Below, piece after piece: positions 22,882 through 35,429 of a stretch of 64,000 nucleotides of DNA. This stretch comes from Crambe crambe (taxonomy: Eukaryota > Porifera > Demospongiae > Poecilosclerida > Crambeidae): NCBI GenBank assembly GCA_963924555.1, contig OZ004590.1, positions 6,006,001 through 6,070,000 of the forward strand, read 5' to 3'. Below the pieces are notes generated by a model. The model searched no databases. It was not told where the DNA came from and was given only the letters and a program-made list of their open reading frames with translations. Made by a program: the position numbers and the translations under genes. Every line of letters starts with the position of its first letter. Position 1 is the first letter of the stretch.

Positions 22882-24823
22882 TTATTGCATAAATTCGTAG
22901 TCAGGGTCATCGAATACTGCTTCATCTTTCTTCTCAGAGGGCTCAACACTATCCAACTCATCAATGGATTCAACTGGCTCATAATCGTGATCATCTTCGT
23001 CAGTGATGGGTGATTGCGGTGGACTGCCTACTCCTATGGGGAAGCTGTTATCCTTATAGCTTGCATATGGATCAAGTATGCTGGTGGGACTGTGGATGTT
23101 GGAAGCAGAAGAATTTCCCGAAATCTCGACATCCTGAGCAATGTCGAGTTGCAATGCCTGCACCAGGGCTTGATTCTCTACAAAAACGCTTTGCTCCCTT
23201 GTATCACCATCAGTATTTTTATGGCCAAGGGGATTCTGATTGGTTATTTCGTGAGAGGACTGTGAAGAGTGAGCACTTCTGCTTGACTCTTCGGTCGATT
23301 TTTCATGATTTGATACGTTCGTCTTAGGGATTCCACTTGCTGTCTTTTTGAGTGCATCCACCTCATAAACGGGGTTATCTAAAACTGCACACACATAATA
23401 TTATTGAAAAAATTTTAATAGCCTCAAGTGTGATGTCATAAGGGGAGTTCCCTTCCCTCAGGAACCATTTTCATTAGTGCTAGCTATAAGCTAATAATCA
23501 AATAGTTATACAACGATACAACCTACTACTGTGGATAGTCCCTTACCATTAGCTCTGTTTTCATTGGTCACATTGCTATTCCAGGGCTGATACTTCCACA
23601 ACAGAATTCCAGTTACTGCTGCTCCAACCACCAATAGAATAACAACAAGCACCGCGATAACTACCCCAGCAATCCCACCACCAGAGAGGCCTGCAAGATA
23701 AAAAGTCATACATTAACTCAGTGGACAGAGCATGTCAAATGACCACACCTTCCATCCTTATTGTTGTATTGGTAGCTGTGGAAAAACAATTGCACAAAAT
23801 TAATGGTGTCTTAATTCACCCAGTAGTAAAACCACCTCTCAATCAAGACTATATACTCATTCAAACAGCACTTATTTCAACCGCCTTAAAGAGAACAACC
23901 TCCTCACCTTGGACTCGATAAGTGTAATTCAGCATGATACTGTTAATTGATGAAGAATGTGAGAGTGAAGGAGATACAAATCCTACAGTAGTGACATCGA
24001 TATTCCCATTCATGAACCTTACGTCTCTATCAAGAATATCAATTCGAAGTCTGTATAATCCCTGCAAAGAAAGATGATGTTAGCTCTTGTGTATAACTGA
24101 ATGGCCTATTTTGTCTCTTGTTGAGAGATTGTCCTCTCTCAGGAGTAAAAAATGTATTAGCAGTCATCTTTTGTTCATCCTTTCAAAGTTCATTCAGAGG
24201 TTTGTTCACTCTGAGGTACTGTATATTATAGTGTGCTATTATGTAGCCTTACCACAGGGACTTGAAAGGAAAAGGGATCGGCTTCAATTGAACCTCCAGA
24301 ATCTGTCACACCAATTCCACCAGAGTGTAGTATGTTGAATTCACCAAATGGGCACGAGTTGGAGAATTGGCCACTAGAGTCATCCAGGCAGAACCGTATG
24401 GAAGTGTTGCAAGGTTGAACACACTTTTCACTGTAACCTTCTAACTGGATCAGGAGAGCTAGATTTCGTGCATGTGTCACCTAAAGATGCAATTATTATA
24501 TCATTGGAAAGCCTGCCTATCACTGTCACAGCTAGCTACAAACTAGACAGCTATAGTTATTATGTCATTGGAAAGCCTACCTGCCTGCCACCTGTCATAG
24601 CTGAAAGCCTTGCCTGTCACCTGTCATAGCTACTAACTAGATAGCTATAGTTATATCATTGGAAAGCCTGCCTGCCTGCCACCTGTCATAGCTGAAAGCC
24701 TTGCCTGCCACCTGTCATAGCTACTAACTAGATAGCTATAGCTGTTTGGGGTTAGCTATAGCTAATACACTTACTTACCAAGAATAATGACGATATGATA
24801 ATGCTGAGAAGGAAGCACTCCAT
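22882..24823 (-). CDS. Second MNNL-type membrane protein, short, no DSL or EGF
   Basis: ATG at 24823 with a signal-peptide exon (MECFLLSIIISSLFL). Exon about 24248-24480 gives LALLIQLEGYSEKC, CNTSIRFCLDD and SCPFGEFNI, then DPFSFQVP. Exon about 23905-24062 gives GLYRLRIDILDRD and ends IMLNYTYRVQ. This aligns by eye with Delta/Jagged MNNL (strand LEI, C-T-F-x-V-C-L, C-x-F-G, PFSF-x-W, LLVEAWD). It ends at the point where the ligand DSL domain starts (L-x-Y-x-I-R-V-C), with the cysteine missing. A membrane span follows near 23600-23680 (AGVVIAVLVVILLVVGAAVT). The tail (23394-22882) carries NPVYEV, DHDYEPV and a terminal DDPDYEFMQ. Same strand and layout as the gene 160 bp downstream; the NPxY close to the membrane is shared. 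Probably a tandem, strongly diverged pair. Confidence 0.68.
24496..24745. repeat. Imperfect tandem repeat (ATCATTGGAAAGCCTGCC / CACCTGTCATAGCT)
   Basis: Three to four irregular copies of a roughly 60-130 bp unit in the first intron of the MNNL-type gene. Each has TCATTGGAAAGCCT, CCTGCCACCTGTCATAGCT and CTAGATAGCTATAG words. Confidence 0.85.
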
Positions 24824-25393
24824 TATTATTTTTAGCTAGAATACTATAAGCTAATTAGCCAGCTTGCTATGGGCTGAAAAATCACTTTTGTATTAGAGAA
24901 TGTAATAGTAGCTACGTAACTTGTATTGTCACACAGTCGTTAATTCAGACCAATACTCACCCAATACTCACCCAATTGTACCCAATCCCCTTAAAAAGAA
25001 ACCTTTGACACAAAAAGACACTCGGCACCTACCATATAAGTTGTACATAGCTATCACTACATCAGGATTATTCATAGTATCATGAGAGATTGAATTTAGT
25101 CTTTATTTGGAACTGTGATGCGTTCCCATAATTAGCTATTGCTACGTGAGTGTTTAAAGAAAGAGAGAGAGAAAGAGTGATAGCAATTAGCTAACCATGA
25201 TTCTTATAGTTAACAAAAAAGTTCAACCTTTTTAAAGCTAGCTAGAGGCTATAAGGGTACAACAGTGTTGCTTCTTTTCGCACAGCAAACACAACAAATT
25301 GATGCCATCCATCTTCTACTTCTCTGCTGAAAAACAACAACAAAAACAAACAAACAAACAACAACAAATAAATAATGATAATAAAATCCTCAA
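24824..25393. other. Intergenic region, nothing recognised
   Basis: Between the start of the MNNL-type gene and the stop assigned to the ankyrin gene (both minus). It contains a short GAGAGAGA run near 25160 and an AACAAACAAACAAC run near 25330. An extra 3' exon of the ankyrin gene near 25250-25330 is possible but not supported. Confidence 0.5.
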
Positions 25394-28300
25394 TCAGTCA
25401 AAATATACCTGTTCAGAGTGTTCTGCTGATAGACTCAGTTGACTGTTAATAGATCCTTCCTCTTCTCCACCCACATGACCATCCTGCAAGTGTTCACCAA
25501 CCATGCTGCTCTCGGGTTGAGCCTGTCCATCGGCTGGAAGGCGATCCAGTGATGACACAGAGCTCCCAGACAGAGAAAATTGTCTGCCGGGTCTTCTAAA
25601 CACCACGTGGCCATGCTCATCCAGAGTTGGTGGCTCTATCGCTGCATTGACAGAGACGTGAGAAGCTAGGGACATGGCTGATCCCGGTCTACGAAGACCG
25701 TAGGACTGGAGGATCTTTATGCAGTCCATGTGTCCACGCTGTTCGGCATAGTTTAGGGGAGTGCAGTCACTGTTGTCCCTTTGTCCCCTGTCAGCCCCAC
25801 GTCTGTGAATGATAGCAGAAAGAAAATAATCAGATATAGTAGCCACTTGCCAGACTCTTTCTGGCAGATTGGTGATGCAAAACATATGGATGGGCATGGC
25901 AGCAGTCATGTAATCACAACGTCATTATTAAGTAGCTTCCGAAAGGAAAAGGCTGTTAGCTAGCAGGTAAACCAGATATTCTTACCGAAGTAGAAGTTGG
26001 ATTAGTCCAGGTTGATTAGCAGCAGCAGCCCAATGAAGGGGTGTGGTCCCATTATCATCAGTGCAGTGGATATCACATCTATGATTATCATGTGCAAGAT
26101 TAATGCAGCAGCTACCATTATAGGTTTCAGTTTATCATATACTTTATCATAATCATTATTATAAGAGAGCAGTACTGACTTTCGATAGGAGAGAAGAGTT
26201 CTAACAGAGTCAGCTGAACCCTCAGCACAAGCGTAATGCAGAGCCGTCCTCCCTTTGACATCAATCACATTCACTGCCACTTCATTATGACCTAATATTG
26301 CCTTTTTGAAAAATAGAATAATCAAAAGTCAATTATTCCTGCCTGACATACGTATAGCTAATGGTTGTTAGCTAACTAATTTCTTACTCGGATACAAGGT
26401 GGGGAGAAATTTAGAACTGCGTAGTTCAAAGCTGCTCTCCCTTCGTTGTCTTGGATGCTGATGTCAGCATTTGTTGTCCCAAGGAGCATCTTGATATGCG
26501 ACGGTTGGTCACTCATCACTGCCCAATGAAGACATGTCAGCCCTTCTCCATCCTGCATGAGGGAAGGGAAATATTGTAGCTAGCTAGTTTAGCTATGCAT
26601 GATGACAAATCCAGAAGTGTTAAAATACAGTGGCAACCTCCAATAAGAGATCCCCTAAGGAGGACAAACCTCTCAACAAAGGACTATCTTAGAAAAAGAA
26701 TTTAAAACCTCTCTACAGTACAAAATATTAATTACAAAAGGCTGGCAGCCTCCCAACCAAATGTGTCCATTATTTGGTAATTATTTTATCCTTGAAATGA
26801 AATTTTTAGCTAATCGAGACACTTTTTTCTGGCCTCAAAAGTGTCTGCATGCATTGAGAGATTCCATTTTTTTTTTTTAAATCTTGTCTCCATAGTTAAT
26901 TAATATGCACATGACTGACAGCTTACTTGTAGGTTGATAACTTCTGGAATGTTGGCATATTTGCACAACCATTTGAGACAGTGGATGTTCGGACTTCTCA
27001 TAGCCCAGTGAAAGGCTGTCCTACCATCTGGATCTGTGAATCGAGTGTTGGCACCATTCCTGTGAAAACAGTGAGGCATATGTGGCACTCCAATCTTATG
27101 TTTACATTTCCTCAAACAAAGTGTAACATTCCCCTTAGGCCTACCAGTACACAGATGTAGCTAAGTACTGCTAATACTAAACTATTATGCTTAGATGAAA
27201 CTGTTCAGACAAAAGTCCCAGACTAGTATGAGGCTAGGCTATGTTTCAATTGTAGCTAATTACTTCAGTAGGACTCTCATGACATCAGGTTTGGACTGAT
27301 AAGTGGCCCACAACAGTGGAGTATGTCCCGTGAGGTCTCTGGCATTGATGGACGCTTTCAACTTGAGCAAAACTTCACACATCTTTGGCTGGTTTCCCAG
27401 CACGGCATACATCAGTGGAGTCCTTCCTCCTGAATCTCGATAGTCCACTCCACACTGCAGAGCAAGGTTCTTCATCTGTGAGGCACTGATTCCTTCCAAG
27501 GCTGCCAAATGAATCTGCTCATCACTCAGAGCATCAATTGTACCCATGATCCCTAAAGAGCTGCTTCTATTCCCTGTTTGTGATCCCCTCACTGCATTCC
27601 TTGCTTGATTATTGTAATAATTAAGAGGGTTTCCCTCCTGCCTGGGACTTCCTAAGCTTGCTTCTCGGTAAGTTGGGAGGTTGCTGGCAGGCATACTGGA
27701 CAGTTGAAGAGGGAGAGAGGAAGGCCTCCCCATTCCAATGGATGGCAGGACTCGAGAGCTGGGAAATTCAGCACCAGTGGCACTCAATGGGCTTGATATA
27801 GGTGGCAGAAGTGAACGTCTAGGTACTGATCCTACATTACCATACCAGACTAGTATGAACATAAATATAGGTTTAGCCTAAGACTAGTTGCTATAGCTAC
27901 CTTGTCTTGTGGTGACCATTGGCAAACTCCTCCTCTGCATTTCTGCAAGTATGGTAAGTAAAATATGTAGAAACAGTGCAGTGTGGTGTTAACCTACCTG
28001 GATCAAATCTGTCCCTTTCTTCAGCCTCCATTGATTGGTCACTCTCAGAGGATGAAATGCTCTCTGACTCGCTATAACTGTCATCACTGGATGATTGCTG
28101 AGACATAGCTGATTGGAAGTGAAGTGAGGGGATTCTTGGAGTCTTCTTCTTCGGAGCCAACTGGACAACCATTGCAGACATATTCTGATCAGTAGCACTA
28201 GAAATATGAACCATCTCCCTTGAATCTTCTTTGATAGCGATCTCAGTACTTTCACCTCTTGTTTCAGACCCCCCAGGAAGAGGTTGAAGCTTGCCTGTTT

Positions 28301-29746
28301 CATCACCATCATCGAAAAGTGAGCGTTTAGCCTTTGGTGTTGAAGTAATGAAAGGTTCAAAATTGGCTGCAGCAGCATGGGGGGGACCTGATTTTAATGC
28401 TCGGGGGTCTACTGTAGTACCAGGGGGTTTCATTAAGGCATTGGCATTTGACTTCACTGGTGGACTAGGTGTGAGCTTTCTCGAACTTGAAGAACTGGTG
28501 GGCATCACGAGAGTGGACTGAGGCATCATACCACTCGGAGGCCTACCAGGAAAAGGCATTTGGTTTGGTCTGGAAGGAGATGGCAGGACGGATATTCTTG
28601 TCGGAAGCTTTAATACTGTGGTTGTGAGAGAATGAGGGGTGGATGTTGATGGTGATGGGAGATGATTGATGTTTCCGGGACGCATTCCTCCATAACTGAA
28701 GAGCTGGGATGTAGTTGGAGAGCCATCAGGCGTCTGGTGGGGGATATTCCGGAGAGGAGGGGGGAGGGGCACACCAGCTGGAGTTGCTGGAGTTGCTGGA
28801 GTCTCACTTTCAGACTCACTGTCAGTATCTACGTATGTATAATAATAATTATGCATTAGGCATAGAATATGGCTGGTTAGAGTAACTAGCTATGCAGCAG
28901 GGCCTCAGCAGGAGATAAACTGATTCCAGCTGATCTCTGGATGGATACTAGCTAATATTATTAATACTAGCTAAAAGTCTATTTGCATTCACCTTGCCCC
29001 TTGATCATTCACTATAACTGCTATAACTTTCTCAATTCTTAACCAAATTTCTAGTTTAATGTATCAAAAGAGAGCTGGTTATCCACTCTCCCTGCTGGTA
29101 TCTGAAATTTGAAATTTGGTTAAGAAGTTATAGCAGTTATAGTGAATGAGCAAGGGGTAAGGTGAAATAGACTTTAGCTATAGCATAAATTAACTATTTT
29201 TGAAACATCCCCTGCCCAGCATAATAGCTATCATTTTATGCAAGAAGGGAAGTAGACTAACTATGCTTATTCTTTCCTTGAAAGAGCTACCTTCGGGAGA
29301 TGAACTTGATCTTTGATTTTCCTTGTCATCTTTAAGAGAAGGAGATGCTGCTTTATTGTGTCTTCCTTGCTCACTTGCATCAGGTGTGCTGGAAGAAGAT
29401 GGGGCATTCTAGAAGAAAAATTTGTCTAAAATCAGTGTAGCTAGCATAGCAACACATAGCTGGCTAATAGTTAGCCACTTACCAGTTTCAATGAATGATC
29501 TGATCTCTGCATCTGGGGGTCTACTTTCCCTGGAACACCTGGTCTTTTCATACTTGCAAATGTTGCTGAAGGAGGTGGTGGTAGTGCTTCAATACTCCTG
29601 AATCCAGCAAAAGAAGCAGATTTACGTAAGAGAGCTAGCAACAGAACTATTCAGCTAGAGATGTAAACTAACCTTGGTGGATGATCTGTGTCCCATGCTT
29701 GCTTTTGGCCTGGTATGCTTCGCTCCAGACTTCCAAAATCCGCCAT
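25394..29746 (-). CDS. ANKRD55-like: Ankyrin-repeat protein, ANKRD55-like
   Basis: ATG at 29746 (MADFGSLERSIPGQKQAWDT). Exons 29483-29597, 29290-29407, 28830-27985 and 27840 on encode a long low-complexity Pro/Ser/Thr-rich N-terminal region with an acidic SDSESESE-type start. About eight ankyrin repeats follow over the exons at 27260-27540, 26935-27060, 26391-26550, 26002-26300 and 25800. Recognisable repeats include GGRTPLMYAVLGNQPKMCEV, GHTPLLWATYQSKPDVMRVL, GRTAFHWAMRSPNIHCLKWL, GLTCLHWAVMSDQPSHIKML, GRTALHYACAEGSADSVRTL and DCTPLNYAEQRGHMDCIKIL. The order and variant motifs (TPLMYAV first, LHWA in the middle) resemble vertebrate ANKRD55, which has been linked to cilia; the long N-terminal region is not in the human protein. 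The C-terminus is Ser-rich with an RRPGRQFSLSGSS patch. Head-to-head with HAAO. Confidence 0.75.
28973..29176. mobile_element. Foldback MITE, about 75-bp inverted arms (in intron)
   Basis: The left arm begins AAAAGTCTATTTGCATTCAC and continues through CACTATAACTGCTATAACTT to CTTAACCAAATTTC. The right arm is its inverted copy ending GGTGAAATAGACTTT. The loop of about 50 bp contains ATCAAAAGAGAGCTGG. It lies in an N-terminal intron of the ankyrin gene. A half-copy is at 34378-34452. Confidence 0.82.
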
Positions 29747-29857
29747 TCTAGTTCAATACAATAGTGGGAGGGGCTCATGACCGCGCCTCCTCCAGCTATT
29801 TCTGCTGACTTAGCAAATCCGTAAACTCTGACCTCGTGAAAACCAGTGAGCAAAGCT
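29747..29857. promoter_or_regulatory. Putative bidirectional promoter, ANKRD55-like / HAAO
   Basis: Only 111 bp separate the two divergent start codons. The stretch is richer in C and G than its surroundings (CCGCGCCTCCTCC words) and has no TATA box. Both 5' UTRs and the transcription starts must fit here or overlap. Confidence 0.5.
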
Positions 29858-31795
<1,938 letters not shown>

Positions 31796-31970
31796 GACTA
31801 TTGTAATAGTGATTAGTTATTCCTTGTGTTTGATTTTTTTTTTTTTTTTTTTTTTTAATTCTTCTTAACCAAAGACGAGTACAATCATGTGATTTTGATG
31901 ACTTGAAATGCAATGAAGAATCATCATGTTTATAGTATTCAGTTTGATTAATAGATTTGATTGCAATTTT

Positions 31971-32420
31971 TCAGTCAATTTTTTGGCTCCATCTGGGGAC
32001 TGGCTCCATGGTCTTCATCACAGATATGATCACTTCAAAATAGAGACCAGCAAGGAACCAAAGAGGGGCATACTCCATGGTGATCAGACCCTTCACGTTG
32101 TATCTGAAGTTGGAATAGTCCCAAGGTCTTGCATTGAAGAGATCCAAAAACATGCCCCATGAGAATTCCCAAAGATATGTGGCCATGACGTACACCAGAC
32201 ATCGGAGAAGAAGGTGGACTTTATAAGGAACGAGGAAGTTGTGAGAAATCTCGGCTAACAGGATCGTTCCAAGGCCGTACACAAAGAAGGACCAGATGGA
32301 TGAGGTGCCCATCAGACGCCAGTTCCCACTAACGATAAATTCCCATATTCCAGTGAACACAACCTCTGCAAATACCCCATGCACTCCCCAGAAGTAGAGA
32401 CGATATTGCCACGGAATCAT
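31971..32420 (-). CDS. TMEM229: TMEM229-like multi-pass membrane protein
   Basis: Intronless frame of 149 residues from ATG at 32420. The start RLYFWGVHGVFAEVVFTGIW and the later GNWRLMGTSSIWSFFVYGLG and RPWDYSNFRYNVKGLIT motifs are the conserved core of vertebrate TMEM229A/B. Four to five hydrophobic segments are visible (about residues 8-27, 40-60, 70-85, 118-135). Function is unknown in general; the family (formerly ABC-transporter-like) is restricted to membrane topology knowledge. Divergent from the MED9-like gene, 92 bp away; its stop faces HAAO's stop across 175 bp. Confidence 0.88.
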   Translation of the reverse strand: MIPWQYRLYFWGVHGVFAEVVFTGIWEFIVSGNWRLMGTSSIWSFFVYGLGTILLAEISHNFLVPYKVHLLLRCLVYVMATYLWEFSWGMFLDLFNARPWDYSNFRYNVKGLITMEYAPLWFLAGLYFEVIISVMKTMEPVPRWSQKID

Positions 32421-32512
32421 GTCGAAAACCTTATCTGTTGTGTGGAATCTGATGGGCGGAGCTGATCATGGTGCGCTTTAAATAGAACCACCCAGTGTGC
32501 TCTAAGTAGAAG
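32421..32512. promoter_or_regulatory. Putative bidirectional promoter, TMEM229-like / MED9-like
   Basis: 92 bp between divergent start codons. It contains TTTAAATAG at about 32477, a weak TATA-like word on the plus strand. No other signal recognised. Confidence 0.45.
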
Positions 32513-33002
32513 ATGCCTGAAGGTTCCACAACACAGAGTGCTGGAGGCAATGTTGACTTTAAGGCCGCTTTTTCCCTTCTTCCTCAAGTGTTGAAGATAC
32601 TTAGAGCAGTACAGGTGGTACAGAATGACCCACAGAAGCAGCAACAACAGGTTCAAGCAGCAGTAAGTGATGAAAATCATAGTTTTGTAGCCAGCTCTTC
32701 ATCTGACCAATGCAGGTAACTGAATTGAATGCACAACTCCAGCGCTGTCATCAGTTGATAGCCCTCTATCCTTGTCTTGATCATACCCTTGAAGAGCTAA
32801 AAACTGTCTTGGAAACAAAGAAGGAACAGTTGCATCACAAATGGTACAATTTAATGGTAGATCCCACAAAGTAGATTATCACTGCTGGGAAGATAAATTC
32901 AGTCATAACCATTACTTTCTGTTTTGTAGTGATCTGCTTCAAAAATATAAGAATTTGGAAGTGCTGAATCTCGCAAAACCAACATTCCATTCAGTAAACT
33001 AA
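32513..33002 (+). CDS. MED9: Mediator subunit 9-like protein
   Basis: Three exons (32513-32662, 32716-32843, 32930-33002) encode about 116 residues. The pattern is a polar start, then FKAAFSLLPQVLKILRAVQ, a heptad-rich helix (VTELNAQLQRCHQLIALYPC) and the end KKEQLHHKCDLLQKYKNL. It matches MED9: a small coiled-coil subunit of the Mediator middle module with SFLPLVHNII at the start of the domain and NELLQKYKSL near the end. It would act in the nucleus bridging activators and RNA polymerase II. The call rests on short coiled-coil similarity, so another small coiled-coil protein remains possible. Confidence 0.6.
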
Positions 33003-33378
33003 CAATTATCCATAATAACGCACACCACCCACCTTCTCCCATCACTGAATGTAGTCAATATCATTAAAATTAATTCTGAAGAACCAAAAAAAAAAAAATT
33101 GATTTTAGTACTAAAATTATAAGTCAACACACAAAGCAGTAATGATATAGTTACTGTGATACTGAACATGAAGGAGAGAGAAAGCTTACCATAGCATTGC
33201 TTTCTTGCTGCCAAAAAGTTGTGTGAATGATGATGGAGGGAATTATTTGTGATCGTTATGATTATAAGTATCATTAATAATGTGCAGTCAATAATAATGA
33301 TAGTTCAAGTAGTGCTGATTCAGATATTATAATTATTGCAACTGTCTGAGCTGATTCATGGTCGTATGTAAGGAGGGC
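33003..33378. other. 3' region between MED9-like and ArfGAP stops
   Basis: About 375 bp of AT-rich sequence between facing stops, with an A12 run near 33085 and ATTATTAAT words. It should contain both 3' UTRs; nothing else recognised. Confidence 0.5.
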
Positions 33379-35391
33379 TCAGAGCTGTGTGCTCCTCTCA
33401 TCTCCACACTCCGGGACAAAGGCAAGTGCCACATACTTCTGCTGTATGAACACTTTCCGTACTTCCCTGTAGTCAACAGATGCAGAATGGTGGTATTAAT
33501 AGGTAAGGTGTGGTCATAATCATGGGTTAATAGGTAAGGTGTGGTCATAATCATGGGTTAATAGATAAGGTGTGGTCATAATCATAGGAGATACCCACTC
33601 AGATACCCAGGCATGCAGCCAAAAATTCTTGTGGTTAACATGACATGTGCAGCAAATGACTACTTTGTTATTCATGTAACTACTTGAAAGTACAAGCGTC
33701 CAAGTGGGGGTCACTTGAACCCTGGACCTCATCCAATGTCTTAAATGACGTGAAATGCCACTCATAGCTACCTATTAGCAACAAAGGTCCACAACAATAA
33801 TATGGCAAAGAGATAAGTTTGTTTTGTTTTTGAAGGTCGCCAGTTAACATTGATTCGTAACTTCCCTTCCTGGAGTAGTGTGCAAACACACTTGTTACTC
33901 ACTGATCAACTGCACACTTGCAACTCAAAACAGTCAAAAGTTGTCAAGTGTTCCTTTAATTAGCTAAAACTATTCGTTGAAAACACTATCAAAAGGGACT
34001 TATATAACAGTAGATGAAGAGTCAAATTTTGCACTCACTTTGATGCGTTTGGTGTTGGTTTCTTGATGTCCTCTGAGAAGAGGCAGTCCCCTAGTGTGCT
34101 CTCGTAGTAACTGTTGGACTTTGTGTTCCCCTGTGACTGCATAAACTCCACCATCGCCCGGTCCCACTTGTCCAAGTTGAGGGATTTGACCTTTGACACG
34201 TGGACTCCGAGACCCCTGTGCACCCCCGAGCACTTGATGCAGATGACAATGCCAAGATTGACACTGGCCCATTCAAGCTCTGCAAAAAGAGATAGCATGT
34301 GAGATGCAAACCTGTCCACCCATGAGCCCAAATCTGAGGGTCTTATTAAAGAAGGCACATTATGTAAGGGTTGATCTACTATCAGGTGTTTGAAATTTGA
34401 AAATTTGGGAATTGAGAGAAAGTTGAAGCAGATATAGCGAATGATCAAGGGATGAAGTGATTCATTGCATCCAGCTGCACTCACCCACAGTACTGCCACA
34501 GTCTGCACATTGCTGGTTCCCAGGTATGCCCAGTATGACTTCCATGGCATTGGGCACTGCGTCACCTGTCATCACAGGCTGCGAGGCAGATCGAGAGAAA
34601 TCCTGATTCTGAAGACCGGAGGAGGAGGAGGAAGAGGAGGGTTTCCTGCTGGGGTTGGAGTGTTTCAAGGCCTCTTCCGTTGTCTCCTGAAGGGCAGCTA
34701 CCCAGGAGTTCATCTGGTGCTCGTTGATAGTCTGGAAAAGATGCTCGGAGCTAGGGGATATCACCTGCGTACGTACATATGGCACAGCAGATGAAATTAT
34801 TGCATACATAACATGTGAGGGAATGCATCATGAATGGTTTTGGTGTACTGGAAAAGATGGGATATCAGTAGACATTGTATAAGAAATGGGTGTAGTTAAA
34901 GAGTTCCATATTAGCTTATGTATGTATGTATGTATGTATGTATGCATGTCGTGCACTTGCATGTTTCTCAACAACGCAATGTATACAATGCCAGCGGGAC
35001 AACAGGTAGGTACATAGTCACTACAAGACTCAGCAGGACAACAGTCACTGCATGCTAGGGTAGCTAGTACAAGTTGAGCATGCCATGAAGCTTGCTAAAT
35101 CGAACCTGTGGGGCTTATCAGATCAGGTGTTCTTGGAGACATTGTAAGCCGTAAACAAAGTAACCGATCGTTCTTATTTTATTACTTGGTGGACTTTTGT
35201 TTGTATACACAATGCACGTTCCAGAAATTACCTGTCATTCCTCAATCACTTGCTAGTCTTCCAGCTGTGTACTACCAGTGACTCTGAGTCTTGTAGCGGT
35301 TGTGTATCTGTTGTCCTGCATGCTGGCATTGTGTACCACACTCAACTCACACTTACACTCAATCTAATACCAGCCCTGAAAATGCTGCATT

Positions 35392-35429
<38 letters not shown>

